The position numbers and the translations under genes were made by a program. Source: Kocuria rosea (GTDB lineage Bacteria; Actinomycetota; Actinomycetes; Actinomycetales; Micrococcaceae). Taken from it: a stretch of 64,000 nt of DNA. Below are positions 57,652-64,000 of the stretch, in pieces. Position 1 is the stretch's first letter. Every line of letters starts with the position of its first letter. The stretch spans positions 1-64,000 of the forward strand of contig NZ_JAMBOG010000014.1 in assembly GCF_023715525.1 (NCBI RefSeq). Direction: 5' to 3'. A model generated the notes under the pieces. That model was not told the DNA's origin. It was given only the letters and a program-made list of their open reading frames with translations, and searched no databases.

Positions 57652-58002
57652 TCAGGCGACCCGCGGGTTGCCGTCCCCGGGGTCGCCCGAGACCGTGGTC
57701 AGGAGGAACACCGAGTGCTCGATCGCCTCGACGGAGTGCCGGGAGCCCGTGAGGGAGAGCAGCGCGCCCGGGACGAGCTCCTCGGCGAGCTGGCCGCGCT
57801 TGAGCACGCGGACCCGGCCGTGGAGCAGCTGCAGGGTCGCCGCGGGCGGGGCGTCCTGCTCGGAGAGCTCCGTGCCGGCGCGCAGGCCCATCACCGTCTG
57901 GCGCAGCACGCCGTCGTGGACCACCTGGTCGGCGCACCGCCCGTTGCCGGCCGTGCGGGCCTTCTCGAGAACGACCGCGGCGCGGTCGTGGAGCTGGGGC
58001 AT
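57652..58002 (-). CDS. Small cupin-domain protein
   Basis: This 116-residue protein is a single beta-barrel domain: GLRAGTELSEQDAPPAATLQLLHGRVRV, then GALLSLTGSRHSVEAIEHSVFLLT. Glycines and the RHSVEA position correspond to cupin motif 2, but motif 1 lacks the usual paired histidines, so metal binding is doubtful. Lies 51 bases downstream of the minus-strand alkylguanine methyltransferase gene and may be co-transcribed with it. Function unknown. Confidence 0.7.
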   Translation of the reverse strand: MPQLHDRAAVVLEKARTAGNGRCADQVVHDGVLRQTVMGLRAGTELSEQDAPPAATLQLLHGRVRVLKRGQLAEELVPGALLSLTGSRHSVEAIEHSVFLLTTVSGDPGDGNPRVA

Positions 58003-58053
58003 CGCTCCTCCTTCTGCTGCGGGGTCAGCGGTCGGTGATCCGGAGGGGAACGG

Positions 58054-58572
58054 TCAGAGCAGGGCTCCCTCGAGGCGCAGCAGGTACTCCTTGCGCGCCA
58101 TGCCGCCCGCGTACCCGGTGAGCCGGCCGTTGGCGCCGACGATCCGGTGGCACGGGACGAGCAGGCTCACGGGGTTGCGGCCGTTGGCGGCCCCGACCGC
58201 CTGCGCGGCCTTCGGCGCACCGATCTCACGGGCGACCTGCCCGTAGGTGCCGGTCGTCCCGTAGGGGATCCCGGCCAGCGCGTTCCACACCCGCACCTGG
58301 AAGGGCGTGCCGTGCAGGACCACGGCGGCGTCGAAATCCCGGAGCCGTCCCGCGAAGTACTCGTCGAGCTGCTCGCGCACGTGCGGGAGGACGGCGTCGT
58401 CCCGCACGCCGAAGGAGCCGGGCACCGGTCCCTGCCGCGCGCCCTCGACGGAGAGGGCCGCGAGCGCGCCGTCCTCCTCGACGAGCGCGAGCGGGCCGAT
58501 GGGCGAGTCCACCATGGCGTAGCGGCGGTCGGCGGGCGTGGTCGGGGATGCAGGGCGCAGTGTCAGTCCCAT
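58054..58572 (-). CDS. ogt: Methylated-DNA-[protein]-cysteine S-methyltransferase
   Basis: This 172-residue suicide repair protein has acceptor C141 in VPCHRI, the DNA-binding helix YGQVAREIGAPKAAQAVGAAN with its arginine finger region, and GYAGG. Standard Ogt length, without the N-terminal extension of the copy at 21630. Start: the ATG at 58572. It starts nine bases downstream of the stop of the catalase-like gene, so both may share a transcript. Confidence 0.92.
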   Translation of the reverse strand: MGLTLRPASPTTPADRRYAMVDSPIGPLALVEEDGALAALSVEGARQGPVPGSFGVRDDAVLPHVREQLDEYFAGRLRDFDAAVVLHGTPFQVRVWNALAGIPYGTTGTYGQVAREIGAPKAAQAVGAANGRNPVSLLVPCHRIVGANGRLTGYAGGMARKEYLLRLEGALL

Positions 58573-58581
58573 GGTGCGAGT

Positions 58582-59319
58582 CTACGCCCGGCCCAGCTCT
58601 TCCCTGGGGCGGCGGGCCAGGGAGTAGGAGGGCTCGCGCAGCCGGTGGGTCCAGCCGTAGTTCTCGGCGCCGACGGGGACGTTGAGCAGGGGGTCGAAGC
58701 GCTCGGTGTGGTCGACCGGGGCCCCGGCCTGCAGCTCCGCCGTGCCGAAGCGGCGCCACGGCCCGAGAGGGGTGGCCCAGTAGAGGCCGAGGACCCACGG
58801 CTCGGCGGCGACCGCCTCCCGGAAGCGGTCGGGACGGGCGGGCAGCGGCTCCGCGCGCGGCTCGGAGCGGACGGCGACGAGCACCGGCCCGTGCGTGCCG
58901 CGGTAGGGCATGAAGGAGGCGAAGGCGCCGTCGGGCACGTACCGGTGGAGCGTCGGGACGAAGCGGGAGAGCCGCCCGCTGCCGGCGGTGGCCAGGAGGA
59001 CGTCGGCGCGGCCGTCGTGGCCCTCGGCGTCGCCCCCCGCGCCCTCCCCCGCGGGGACGGGCACGCGCAGGGCCAGGCCCAGGATGTCGGGCCAGCCGTG
59101 CGGGAGGCCGGCGGAGCGCGAAAAGCGGGCGCGCACGGGCTCCTGGCCGGGCTCGTCGATCCAGCGGATGCCGCTGTCCCCGCCGCCGGTCCGGGTGAGC
59201 GTTCCGTCGAGGCCCGTCCCCTCCGGGTGGATGGGCCGGTGGGGCCGGAACCGCTTGAGCACGACGAACGGGGCGCGGGCCGCGGAGCCGAGCAGGGCGC
59301 TGACAGGTGCGGTCGTCAT
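58582..59319 (-). CDS. Uncharacterised protein, catalase-superfamily-like
   Basis: The 245-residue protein includes RFRPHRPIHPEGTGLDG, FSRSAGLPHGWPDILGLALRV and a late YGWTHRLREPSYSLARR. This pattern occurs in actinobacterial proteins labelled phosphodiesterase or catalase-related without proof. A haem-ligand tyrosine or catalytic histidine cannot be assigned by eye. No signal peptide. Upstream of ogt on the same strand, with nine bases between. Confidence 0.6.
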   Translation of the reverse strand: MTTAPVSALLGSAARAPFVVLKRFRPHRPIHPEGTGLDGTLTRTGGGDSGIRWIDEPGQEPVRARFSRSAGLPHGWPDILGLALRVPVPAGEGAGGDAEGHDGRADVLLATAGSGRLSRFVPTLHRYVPDGAFASFMPYRGTHGPVLVAVRSEPRAEPLPARPDRFREAVAAEPWVLGLYWATPLGPWRRFGTAELQAGAPVDHTERFDPLLNVPVGAENYGWTHRLREPSYSLARRPREELGRA

Positions 59320-59409
59320 GGGCCCACGCTACCCGCCGCACCGGCCCGGCGCGCCGGTGCCGGTCGCCACGCAGCAGTGCGTGCGCTCCGTGACGACCGG
59401 TCCTGCGGC

Positions 59410-60513
59410 TCAGCTGCGGGCGGTCTCGGGGGTCGCCTCGTAGACGGGGTAGTCCGTGTAGCCCTCGGCGCCCTGGGAGTAGAAGGTCCGGGGGTTCGGC
59501 TGGTTCTCCGGCAAACCCTCCGCCCAGCGGCGGACCAGGTCCGGGTTCGCGATCGCGGGGCGCCCGACGACGACGCCGTCGGCCACGTCCTCCTCGAGCA
59601 GCCGCACGCCCTCCTCGCGGCTGGTGGGGGTGCCGAAGCCGCTGTTGGCGAGGAACACGCCGCCGAACGCCCGGCGCAGCCCCTGCACGAGCTCGCCCTC
59701 CGGCTCCCGGTGCAGGACGGAGAGGTAGGCCAGGCCCAGGTCCTTGATGCCGTCCACCAGGGCGGTGTAGGTGGCCACGACGTCCTCGTGGTCCAGCTCC
59801 CAGGCGTCCTGGATGTTGTGCTCCGGGGAGATGCGCAGGCCCACCTTGTCCGCGCCGATCGCCTCGGCGACCGCCCGGACGACCTCGACGACGAGGCGGG
59901 CGCGGTTCTCCGGGGTGCCGCCGTACTCGTCGGTGCGCTGGTTGGCGCCCGGGGCGAGGAACTCGTGCAGCAGGTAGCCGTTGGCGCCGTGGAGCTCCAC
60001 GCCGTCCAGGCCGGCCTCGACCGCGTTGCGGGAGGCCTGCACGAAGGTCGCGACCACCCCGGGCAGCTCCTCGGCGGTCAGGGCGCGCGGGACGGGCAGG
60101 CCGACCTTGCCGCGGTAGGTGTGGATCTCGCCCTCGACCGCGACCGCGCTCGGCGCGACGGGCTGGGCACCGCCGTTGAGGTCCGGGTGGGAGACCCGCC
60201 CGGCGTGCATGACCTGCATGAAGATCCGGCCGTCGGCGGCGTGCACGGCGTCGGCCACGCGGCGCCAGCCCTCGACCTGCTCGGGGGTCTGGATGCCGGG
60301 CTGGAACGCGAAGCCCTGGCCCACCACGTCCGGGTACGTGCCCTCGGTGACGATCAGGCCCATCGAGGCGCGCTGGGCGTAGTGCTCGACGTTGAGGTCG
60401 CCGGGGACGCCGTCCCGGCCGGAGCGCATGCGGGTGAGCGGGGCCATCACGAGGCGGTTCGGCAGCTTCAGGGAGCCGACGGTGAGCGGGGTGGTGAGGG
60501 TGGACTCAGGCAC
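59410..60513 (-). CDS. Old yellow enzyme (alkene reductase, NADH:flavin oxidoreductase)
   Basis: The product is a 367-residue FMN barrel. It has the N-terminal NRLVMAPLTRMRS, then QVMHAGRVSHPDLN, DGVELHGANGYLLHEFL with the substrate HxxN pair, and GTPTSREEG and VVGRPAIANPDLVRR near the end. Typical of the NemA/XenA group, which reduces activated alkenes, quinones or nitro compounds. Start: the ATG at 60513 behind AAAGGAC. Divergent control is unclear; the minus-strand AraC gene lies upstream on the same strand (61 bases). Confidence 0.92.
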   Translation of the reverse strand: MPESTLTTPLTVGSLKLPNRLVMAPLTRMRSGRDGVPGDLNVEHYAQRASMGLIVTEGTYPDVVGQGFAFQPGIQTPEQVEGWRRVADAVHAADGRIFMQVMHAGRVSHPDLNGGAQPVAPSAVAVEGEIHTYRGKVGLPVPRALTAEELPGVVATFVQASRNAVEAGLDGVELHGANGYLLHEFLAPGANQRTDEYGGTPENRARLVVEVVRAVAEAIGADKVGLRISPEHNIQDAWELDHEDVVATYTALVDGIKDLGLAYLSVLHREPEGELVQGLRRAFGGVFLANSGFGTPTSREEGVRLLEEDVADGVVVGRPAIANPDLVRRWAEGLPENQPNPRTFYSQGAEGYTDYPVYEATPETARS

Positions 60514-60573
60514 GGGGCCGTCCTTTCGTCGGGAAACGGTGGTCTGCTTCTCCCAACGACGAACAGCGCCCTG

Positions 60574-61401
60574 TTATTTGCCTCCTCCACTGTTCGATCC
60601 GTCACATCGCTCTGCGCCGTAGCCCCGCGGCGTGCGGCCGAGGACCGCGCGGAACTCGCGGGTGAGGTGGGACTGGTCGGCGAAGCCCAGGTCCGCGGCG
60701 AGCGCGCCGAGGTCCGCGGCCGGCTCCGCCCGCACCCGCTCGGCCGCCTCCTGCAGGCGGCGCCGCCGGAGCAGCCGCTGCGGCGGCATCCCCACGAACC
60801 GGGCCGCGAGCCGCTGGAGCGTCCGCTCGGACACGTGCAGCTCGTGCGCGAGCTCGGCCGGGCTGCGCGTGCCCGGACCGGTCTCGACGAGCTCGACCAT
60901 CCGGTTCGCCACCGTCCCCTCCTGGAGGACCTCGTCCGGCACCGCCGCGGCCCGGGCCCGGACGTGCTCCAGGAGCCGCCCGGCGGCCGCGGCGCGGCGG
61001 GCCCCGGGGTCCGGACCGGCCATGGCCTCCACCACGCAGCGGTGCAGGTCCGGGGCCTCCAGCGGCGCGGAGCGGTCGAGCAGCTCCGCCGGGCGGTCGG
61101 TGAGCAGCAGGACCCCGGCCGGGCGCAGCAGCGCACCCACCGCCCAGCCGGTCCCGGTCAGCACCCGGGTGGAGGCCCGCGTGGTGGGCCCGTGCACGGC
61201 CACGCCGCCGGGCTCGACCACCACGTTGCTCGCGGGGTAGCCGAGCACCAGCTGCTCGACCCGCTCCCCCGCCGGCAGGTCCCACTCCGGGATCCACAGC
61301 TGCCGGACCAGGTGGGCGACGTCGTCGGGTGCGGGAAGGCGCGTCACGGTGGCCCGCGGTCCCGGCGTGAGGTGGCCCCGCGTGGTGGGCGGCTCGGTCA
61401 T
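60574..61401 (-). CDS. AraC-family transcriptional regulator
   Basis: The 275-residue protein has a C-terminal double HTH: first helix pair SPAELAHELHVSERTLQRLAARFVG, second LGALAADLGFADQSHLTREFRAVLGRTPRGY. The N-terminal 150 residues form an effector domain of the DUF6597/AraC-like type. Start: the ATG at 61401; an upstream in-frame ATG is possible. It precedes the old yellow enzyme gene on the same strand and may control it. Confidence 0.88.
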   Translation of the reverse strand: MTEPPTTRGHLTPGPRATVTRLPAPDDVAHLVRQLWIPEWDLPAGERVEQLVLGYPASNVVVEPGGVAVHGPTTRASTRVLTGTGWAVGALLRPAGVLLLTDRPAELLDRSAPLEAPDLHRCVVEAMAGPDPGARRAAAAGRLLEHVRARAAAVPDEVLQEGTVANRMVELVETGPGTRSPAELAHELHVSERTLQRLAARFVGMPPQRLLRRRRLQEAAERVRAEPAADLGALAADLGFADQSHLTREFRAVLGRTPRGYGAERCDGSNSGGGK

Positions 61402-61485
61402 GGCACGAGCGTAGCCAGCGCCGCGGCCGCGACCCTGGCGGAAATCTTCAAGCATCCCGGCCGCCCCGGCCCCTAGCCTCGGAGC

Positions 61486-62046
61486 ATGAGCGCAGCACAG
61501 AGCACCCCGGGCGCCACCGGCGCGCACACCACGGACGGGACGCCGCACGGCTTCACGTCCCTGACCCCCTTCCTCGCCGTCGTGGACGCCGCCGGCGCCC
61601 TCGACTTCTACGGCCGCGTCCTCGGCGCCACGCTTGTGGACCGGACCGAGATGCCCGAGCCCGACGGGACGCCCGTCGTGGTCCACGCGACCCTCGACCT
61701 CGGCCGGGGCCGGCTCCAGGTGGGGGAGGCGAATCCCGCCTTCCACCTCGTGCCCCCGCCCGCGGGCGAGGACGACTGCTACTCCCTGGGCCTGTACGTC
61801 CCGGACGTCGACGCCGTCGTGGCCCGCGCGGTCGAGGCCGGCGCCACGGTCCGCGAGCCGGCCACCGACTTCGCCTCGGGCGACCGGTACGCGAGCATCC
61901 GGGACCCCTTCGGGGTGCGGTGGTCGATCATGACGCGCGTCGAGGACCTCTCCGACGAGGAGAGCGCCGCGCGCGTCGAGGACCTCTCCGACGAGGAGAG
62001 CGCCGCGCGCGTCGCGCAGTGGGCGGCGTCGCTGAGCGGGCAGTGA
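61486..62046 (+). CDS. VOC-superfamily (glyoxalase-like) protein with duplicated tail
   Basis: The 186-residue protein has one vicinal-oxygen-chelate unit pair: LTPFLAVVDAAGALDFYGRVLGA, then YSLGLYVPDVDAVVARAVEAGA and DRYASIRDPFGVRW. The C-terminal helix EDLSDEESAARV is present twice because of an exact 36-base tandem duplication (61936-62007). Related proteins have it once. Start: the ATG at 61486. Divergent from the AraC gene, convergent with a second VOC gene. Confidence 0.85.
   Translation: MSAAQSTPGATGAHTTDGTPHGFTSLTPFLAVVDAAGALDFYGRVLGATLVDRTEMPEPDGTPVVVHATLDLGRGRLQVGEANPAFHLVPPPAGEDDCYSLGLYVPDVDAVVARAVEAGATVREPATDFASGDRYASIRDPFGVRWSIMTRVEDLSDEESAARVEDLSDEESAARVAQWAASLSGQ
61936..62007 (+). 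repeat. Exact 36-bp tandem duplication in coding sequence
   Basis: Bases 61936-61971 are repeated without change at 61972-62007, adding twelve residues (RVEDLSDEESAA) in frame. Identity of the copies indicates a recent event or slippage; an assembly artefact is less likely because the frame is kept. Confidence 0.9.
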
Positions 62047-62078
62047 CCGCGGGGCCCGGCGCGGCCGCGGGCCCGTGC

Positions 62079-62507
62079 CTACCCCTGGGCGGGGGCGTGG
62101 AGCTCCAGGGCGATGTTGTCCGGGTCGCGGAACTCCAGGATGTGGCCGGCCCCGATGTCCTTGATCGTCCCGTGGGCGACCTGCAGCTCGTCGAGCACGG
62201 CGACCGCCTCCTCGAGGTCGGCCCGGGACGCCACGGTGAAGCTCAGGTGGTCGAGGCCGACCCGGTCCTCGTCGTGCCGGTCCGGGTCGGAGGCGGCCGG
62301 GCGCAGCCCCAGCAGGCCTCCGTCGAAGCGGTAGATGACGCCGCCGAACAGGAAGGACAGCTGGTCCTTCGTCGCCTGGTCGGCGTCCTCGGGCGGGGCC
62401 TCGAAGGCCGTCTCGAAGCCGAACACGGCGTCGTAGAAGGCGCGGGAGCGGTCGATGTCCGTGACGGTGAGGCGGACGTGGGCGTAGTCGGTGACGTGGA
62501 TGGGCAC
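62079..62507 (-). CDS. VOC-superfamily (glyoxalase-like) protein
   Basis: The 142-residue protein has DYAHVRLTVTDIDRSRAFYDAVFGFE, then GLDHLSFTVASRADLEEAV and ILEFRDPDNIALELHAP. H and E residues in these segments are the usual metal ligands. Glyoxalase, ring-cleavage or resistance functions are all possible. Start: the ATG at 62507. Convergent with the preceding VOC gene. Confidence 0.88.
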   Translation of the reverse strand: MPIHVTDYAHVRLTVTDIDRSRAFYDAVFGFETAFEAPPEDADQATKDQLSFLFGGVIYRFDGGLLGLRPAASDPDRHDEDRVGLDHLSFTVASRADLEEAVAVLDELQVAHGTIKDIGAGHILEFRDPDNIALELHAPAQG

Positions 62508-62938
62508 AGTGCGCTCCCGTGTCGTGGAGGTCGGGCTTCGGGGTGTGGCGGACCTCGCACTCTACGGGGCTGCGCCTGCCCCGGCGAGGGGCGGAGGCGT
62601 TCGCCCCTCCCCGGAAGGGGACCGGGCCCCGCGCGAGGTCTCGCCGCTCGCGCGGGGCCCGGTCTCCGGGGGACCGTCCGGACGACGCGGGGGACGGTGC
62701 GCCGGCCGGTGGTCCGTTCCCTCCCGAGGAGTCCCGGAGTGCTCCCTCGCAGGATCCAGGAGACCACGGACGTCCTGAGGACCGGCTGAGGAGCGCCGGG
62801 AAGGACCTGGGTCCACCGTGCGCCGCGCGCATCCCCGACGACCTCGGCGCCTTGGCGCTGCAGCCGCCGGGGACGCAGGAGAGCGGCGAGCGCCGCGTCC
62901 CGCTGCGGGAGGGCGTCGTCCCGTCCGCGAAGTCCCGC
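62508..62938. other. Intergenic region with a terminator
   Basis: About 430 bases between the VOC and PhoD genes. Apart from the hairpin at 62617-62667 I see no convincing open frame with a ribosome site. The sequence remains GC-rich, so long chance open frames occur on both strands. Confidence 0.45.
62617..62667. terminator. Terminator hairpin
   Basis: A perfect 18-bp stem (62620-62637 with 62647-62664) extends by a G-T and two G-C pairs. It lies downstream of the minus-strand PhoD gene and upstream of the VOC gene, separating their transcripts. Confidence 0.7.
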
Positions 62939-64000
62939 TCAGGCGCGGCGCTGGAGGCCCCGCACCCCGTCCTCGAGGACGAACGACGCCTTGGTGTAGA
63001 CGGGCGCGCCGGGGGTGGTGACCCGGTCCAGGACCCGGAAGTCCGCCGTCATCGCGTCCTTCGTGATGGTCGTGCGGACGTAGCCGCGCTGGTCGTTGAA
63101 AAACTTCAGGTGAGGGTTCCACGCCATGACCCGGTCGGCCACCGAGCCCGAGCCGTCGCCGGTCGAGGTGATGGACGTGCAGACCAGCTCGGAGCCCACC
63201 ACCGGGGCGTCCGGGTCCTGGAAGTCGGTCTTGATGTCGTTGGCCCAGTTCCGGTGCACGTCGCCGGTGAGCACCACCGGGTTGCGGACCCTGGCGTCCT
63301 GCCAGCCCCGCACGATCCGGTCGCGGGACGCGGCGTAGCCGTCCCAGCCGTCCATCGAGACGTCGTCGACGTCCGGGGCCTGGGCCCGGTCGCGCTCGGC
63401 GAAGAACACCTGCTGGCCGAGCAGGTCCCATCGGGCGGTGGAGGAGCGGAAGCCGTCGATCAGCCACTTCTCCTGGGCGCCGCCCGTGATGGAGCGCGAC
63501 GCGTCCCAGCGCTCCTCGACGTTCTTGTCCCAGCCGTCGCCGGCCAGCTGGTCGTCGCGGTACTGGCGGGTGTCCATCATGTGGAAGTTCGCCAGCTGCC
63601 CCCACTGGACGCGGCGGTAGATCTGCATGTCGATGCCCGCGGGCATCGCAGGGCGACGCAGCGGCATGTTCTCCCAGTACGCCTGGAACGCGGCGGAGCG
63701 GCGTGCCCGGAAGCGCTCCGTGGTGTCGTTCCACTGGGCGGCGTCCCGGTTCTCGGGGATCTCGTCGGCCCAGTTGTTGTCCACCTCGTGGTCGTCCCAG
63801 ACCACCAGCCACGGCGCGACGGCGTGGGCGGCCTGCAGGTCCTCGTCGGTCTTGTACTGGGCATGACGGAGGCGGTAGGTCGCCAGGTCGACGGTCTCGG
63901 GGCCGTCGTGGTCGCGGACGTTGCCGTCCCCGGACACGTAGGTCCTGGCCCTGTACTCGTACTGGTAGTCGCCCAGGTGCAGGACGAGGTCGGGCCGGTC
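62939..64000 (-). CDS. phoD: PhoD-family alkaline phosphatase/phosphodiesterase, 5' end beyond window
   Basis: At least 353 residues are present; the frame runs off the right edge. Motifs: HLGDYQYEY (metal ligands), WLVVWDDHEVDNNWADE, MMDTRQYRDDQL, VVLTGDVHRNWAND and the VGSELVCTSITS segment, all characteristic of calcium/iron-dependent PhoD phosphatases. PhoD proteins are exported by the Tat system; the signal would be outside the window. It releases phosphate from extracellular esters. Confidence 0.92.
   Translation of the reverse strand, partial: DRPDLVLHLGDYQYEYRARTYVSGDGNVRDHDGPETVDLATYRLRHAQYKTDEDLQAAHAVAPWLVVWDDHEVDNNWADEIPENRDAAQWNDTTERFRARRSAAFQAYWENMPLRRPAMPAGIDMQIYRRVQWGQLANFHMMDTRQYRDDQLAGDGWDKNVEERWDASRSITGGAQEKWLIDGFRSSTARWDLLGQQVFFAERDRAQAPDVDDVSMDGWDGYAASRDRIVRGWQDARVRNPVVLTGDVHRNWANDIKTDFQDPDAPVVGSELVCTSITSTGDGSGSVADRVMAWNPHLKFFNDQRGYVRTTITKDAMTADFRVLDRVTTPGAPVYTKASFVLEDGVRGLQRRA

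Noticed and set aside
62562-63812. A 416-codon frame overlapping phoD on the same strand in another frame
   Set aside because: PhoD metal-binding motifs fix the true frame; this one is Arg/Gly/Pro-rich noise that crosses the terminator.
1-64000. tRNA, rRNA or CRISPR features
   Set aside because: I found no cloverleaf with a T-loop GTTCGA-type core plus CCA-proximal stem, no rRNA segments and no regularly spaced repeats; a dedicated search program would be needed to exclude a tRNA completely.

Overview
The window is very GC-rich, with most third codon positions G or C. It uses many GTG starts and ATGA/GTGA stop-start overlaps, and the gene content is typical of Actinomycetota. My best guess from content and style is a member of the Micrococcaceae such as Kocuria or a relative. 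No 16S rRNA or other marker is present, so this is inference. I see no rRNA, tRNA, CRISPR array or prophage.

Layout. 1-1330: insertion-sequence debris (the 3' end of an IS630-like transposase beside a decayed IS3-family element), then an AT-richer gene-free stretch. 1723-8065: a carbon-catabolic cluster (Zn-alcohol dehydrogenase, LysR regulator, MHS-family transporter, mmsB, mmsA), suited to 3-hydroxyisobutyrate or 3-hydroxypropionate. 8137-8898: an unusual intergenic region with palindromes, then a secreted Asp/His/Tyr-rich peptide. 9087-15789: a MarR/ABC-exporter divergon, small and secreted unknowns, two MFS exporters and a universal stress protein. 16023-19118: tctCBA, a tripartite tricarboxylate transporter behind two CRP/GlxR-like sites.

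19193-39802 is dominated by nitrogen metabolism. It holds an NCS1 transporter followed by a racemase-like remnant, a sigma factor coupled to an alkylguanine-DNA methyltransferase, and a sodium:solute symporter. Next is a five-gene operon (amino-acid ABC transporter, Gfo/Idh oxidoreductase, FAD amine oxidase) facing a LacI regulator across two identical palindromes. Then comes a urea/guanidine carboxylase-allophanate hydrolase operon facing an AmtR-like TetR regulator, and an AsnO-type amidotransferase. The symporter promoter and the carboxylase operon share a TCTGTC-N4-GACAGA operator, which suggests a small local nitrogen regulon.

39891-64000 is mixed. It includes a channel-like membrane protein, formaldehyde-dehydrogenase-like ADH, secreted metallopeptidase, saccharopine-dehydrogenase-like enzyme and TspO-like protein. 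An unusual two-gene signalling pair follows: a cyclic-nucleotide-domain histidine kinase and a receiver domain fused to a flavin reductase that lacks the usual redox cysteines. The rest comprises GH15, a G6PDH-like protein, PIG-L deacetylase, Rieske-FAD oxidoreductase, a spore-photoproduct-lyase-like protein, a second alkylguanine methyltransferase, an old yellow enzyme, an AraC regulator, two VOC proteins (one with an exact 36-bp duplication) and a PhoD phosphatase cut by the window edge.

The most promising systems are the AmtR-like urea/guanidine regulon, the LacI-controlled operon that may use glycated amino acids, and the kinase/receiver-flavin-reductase pair.
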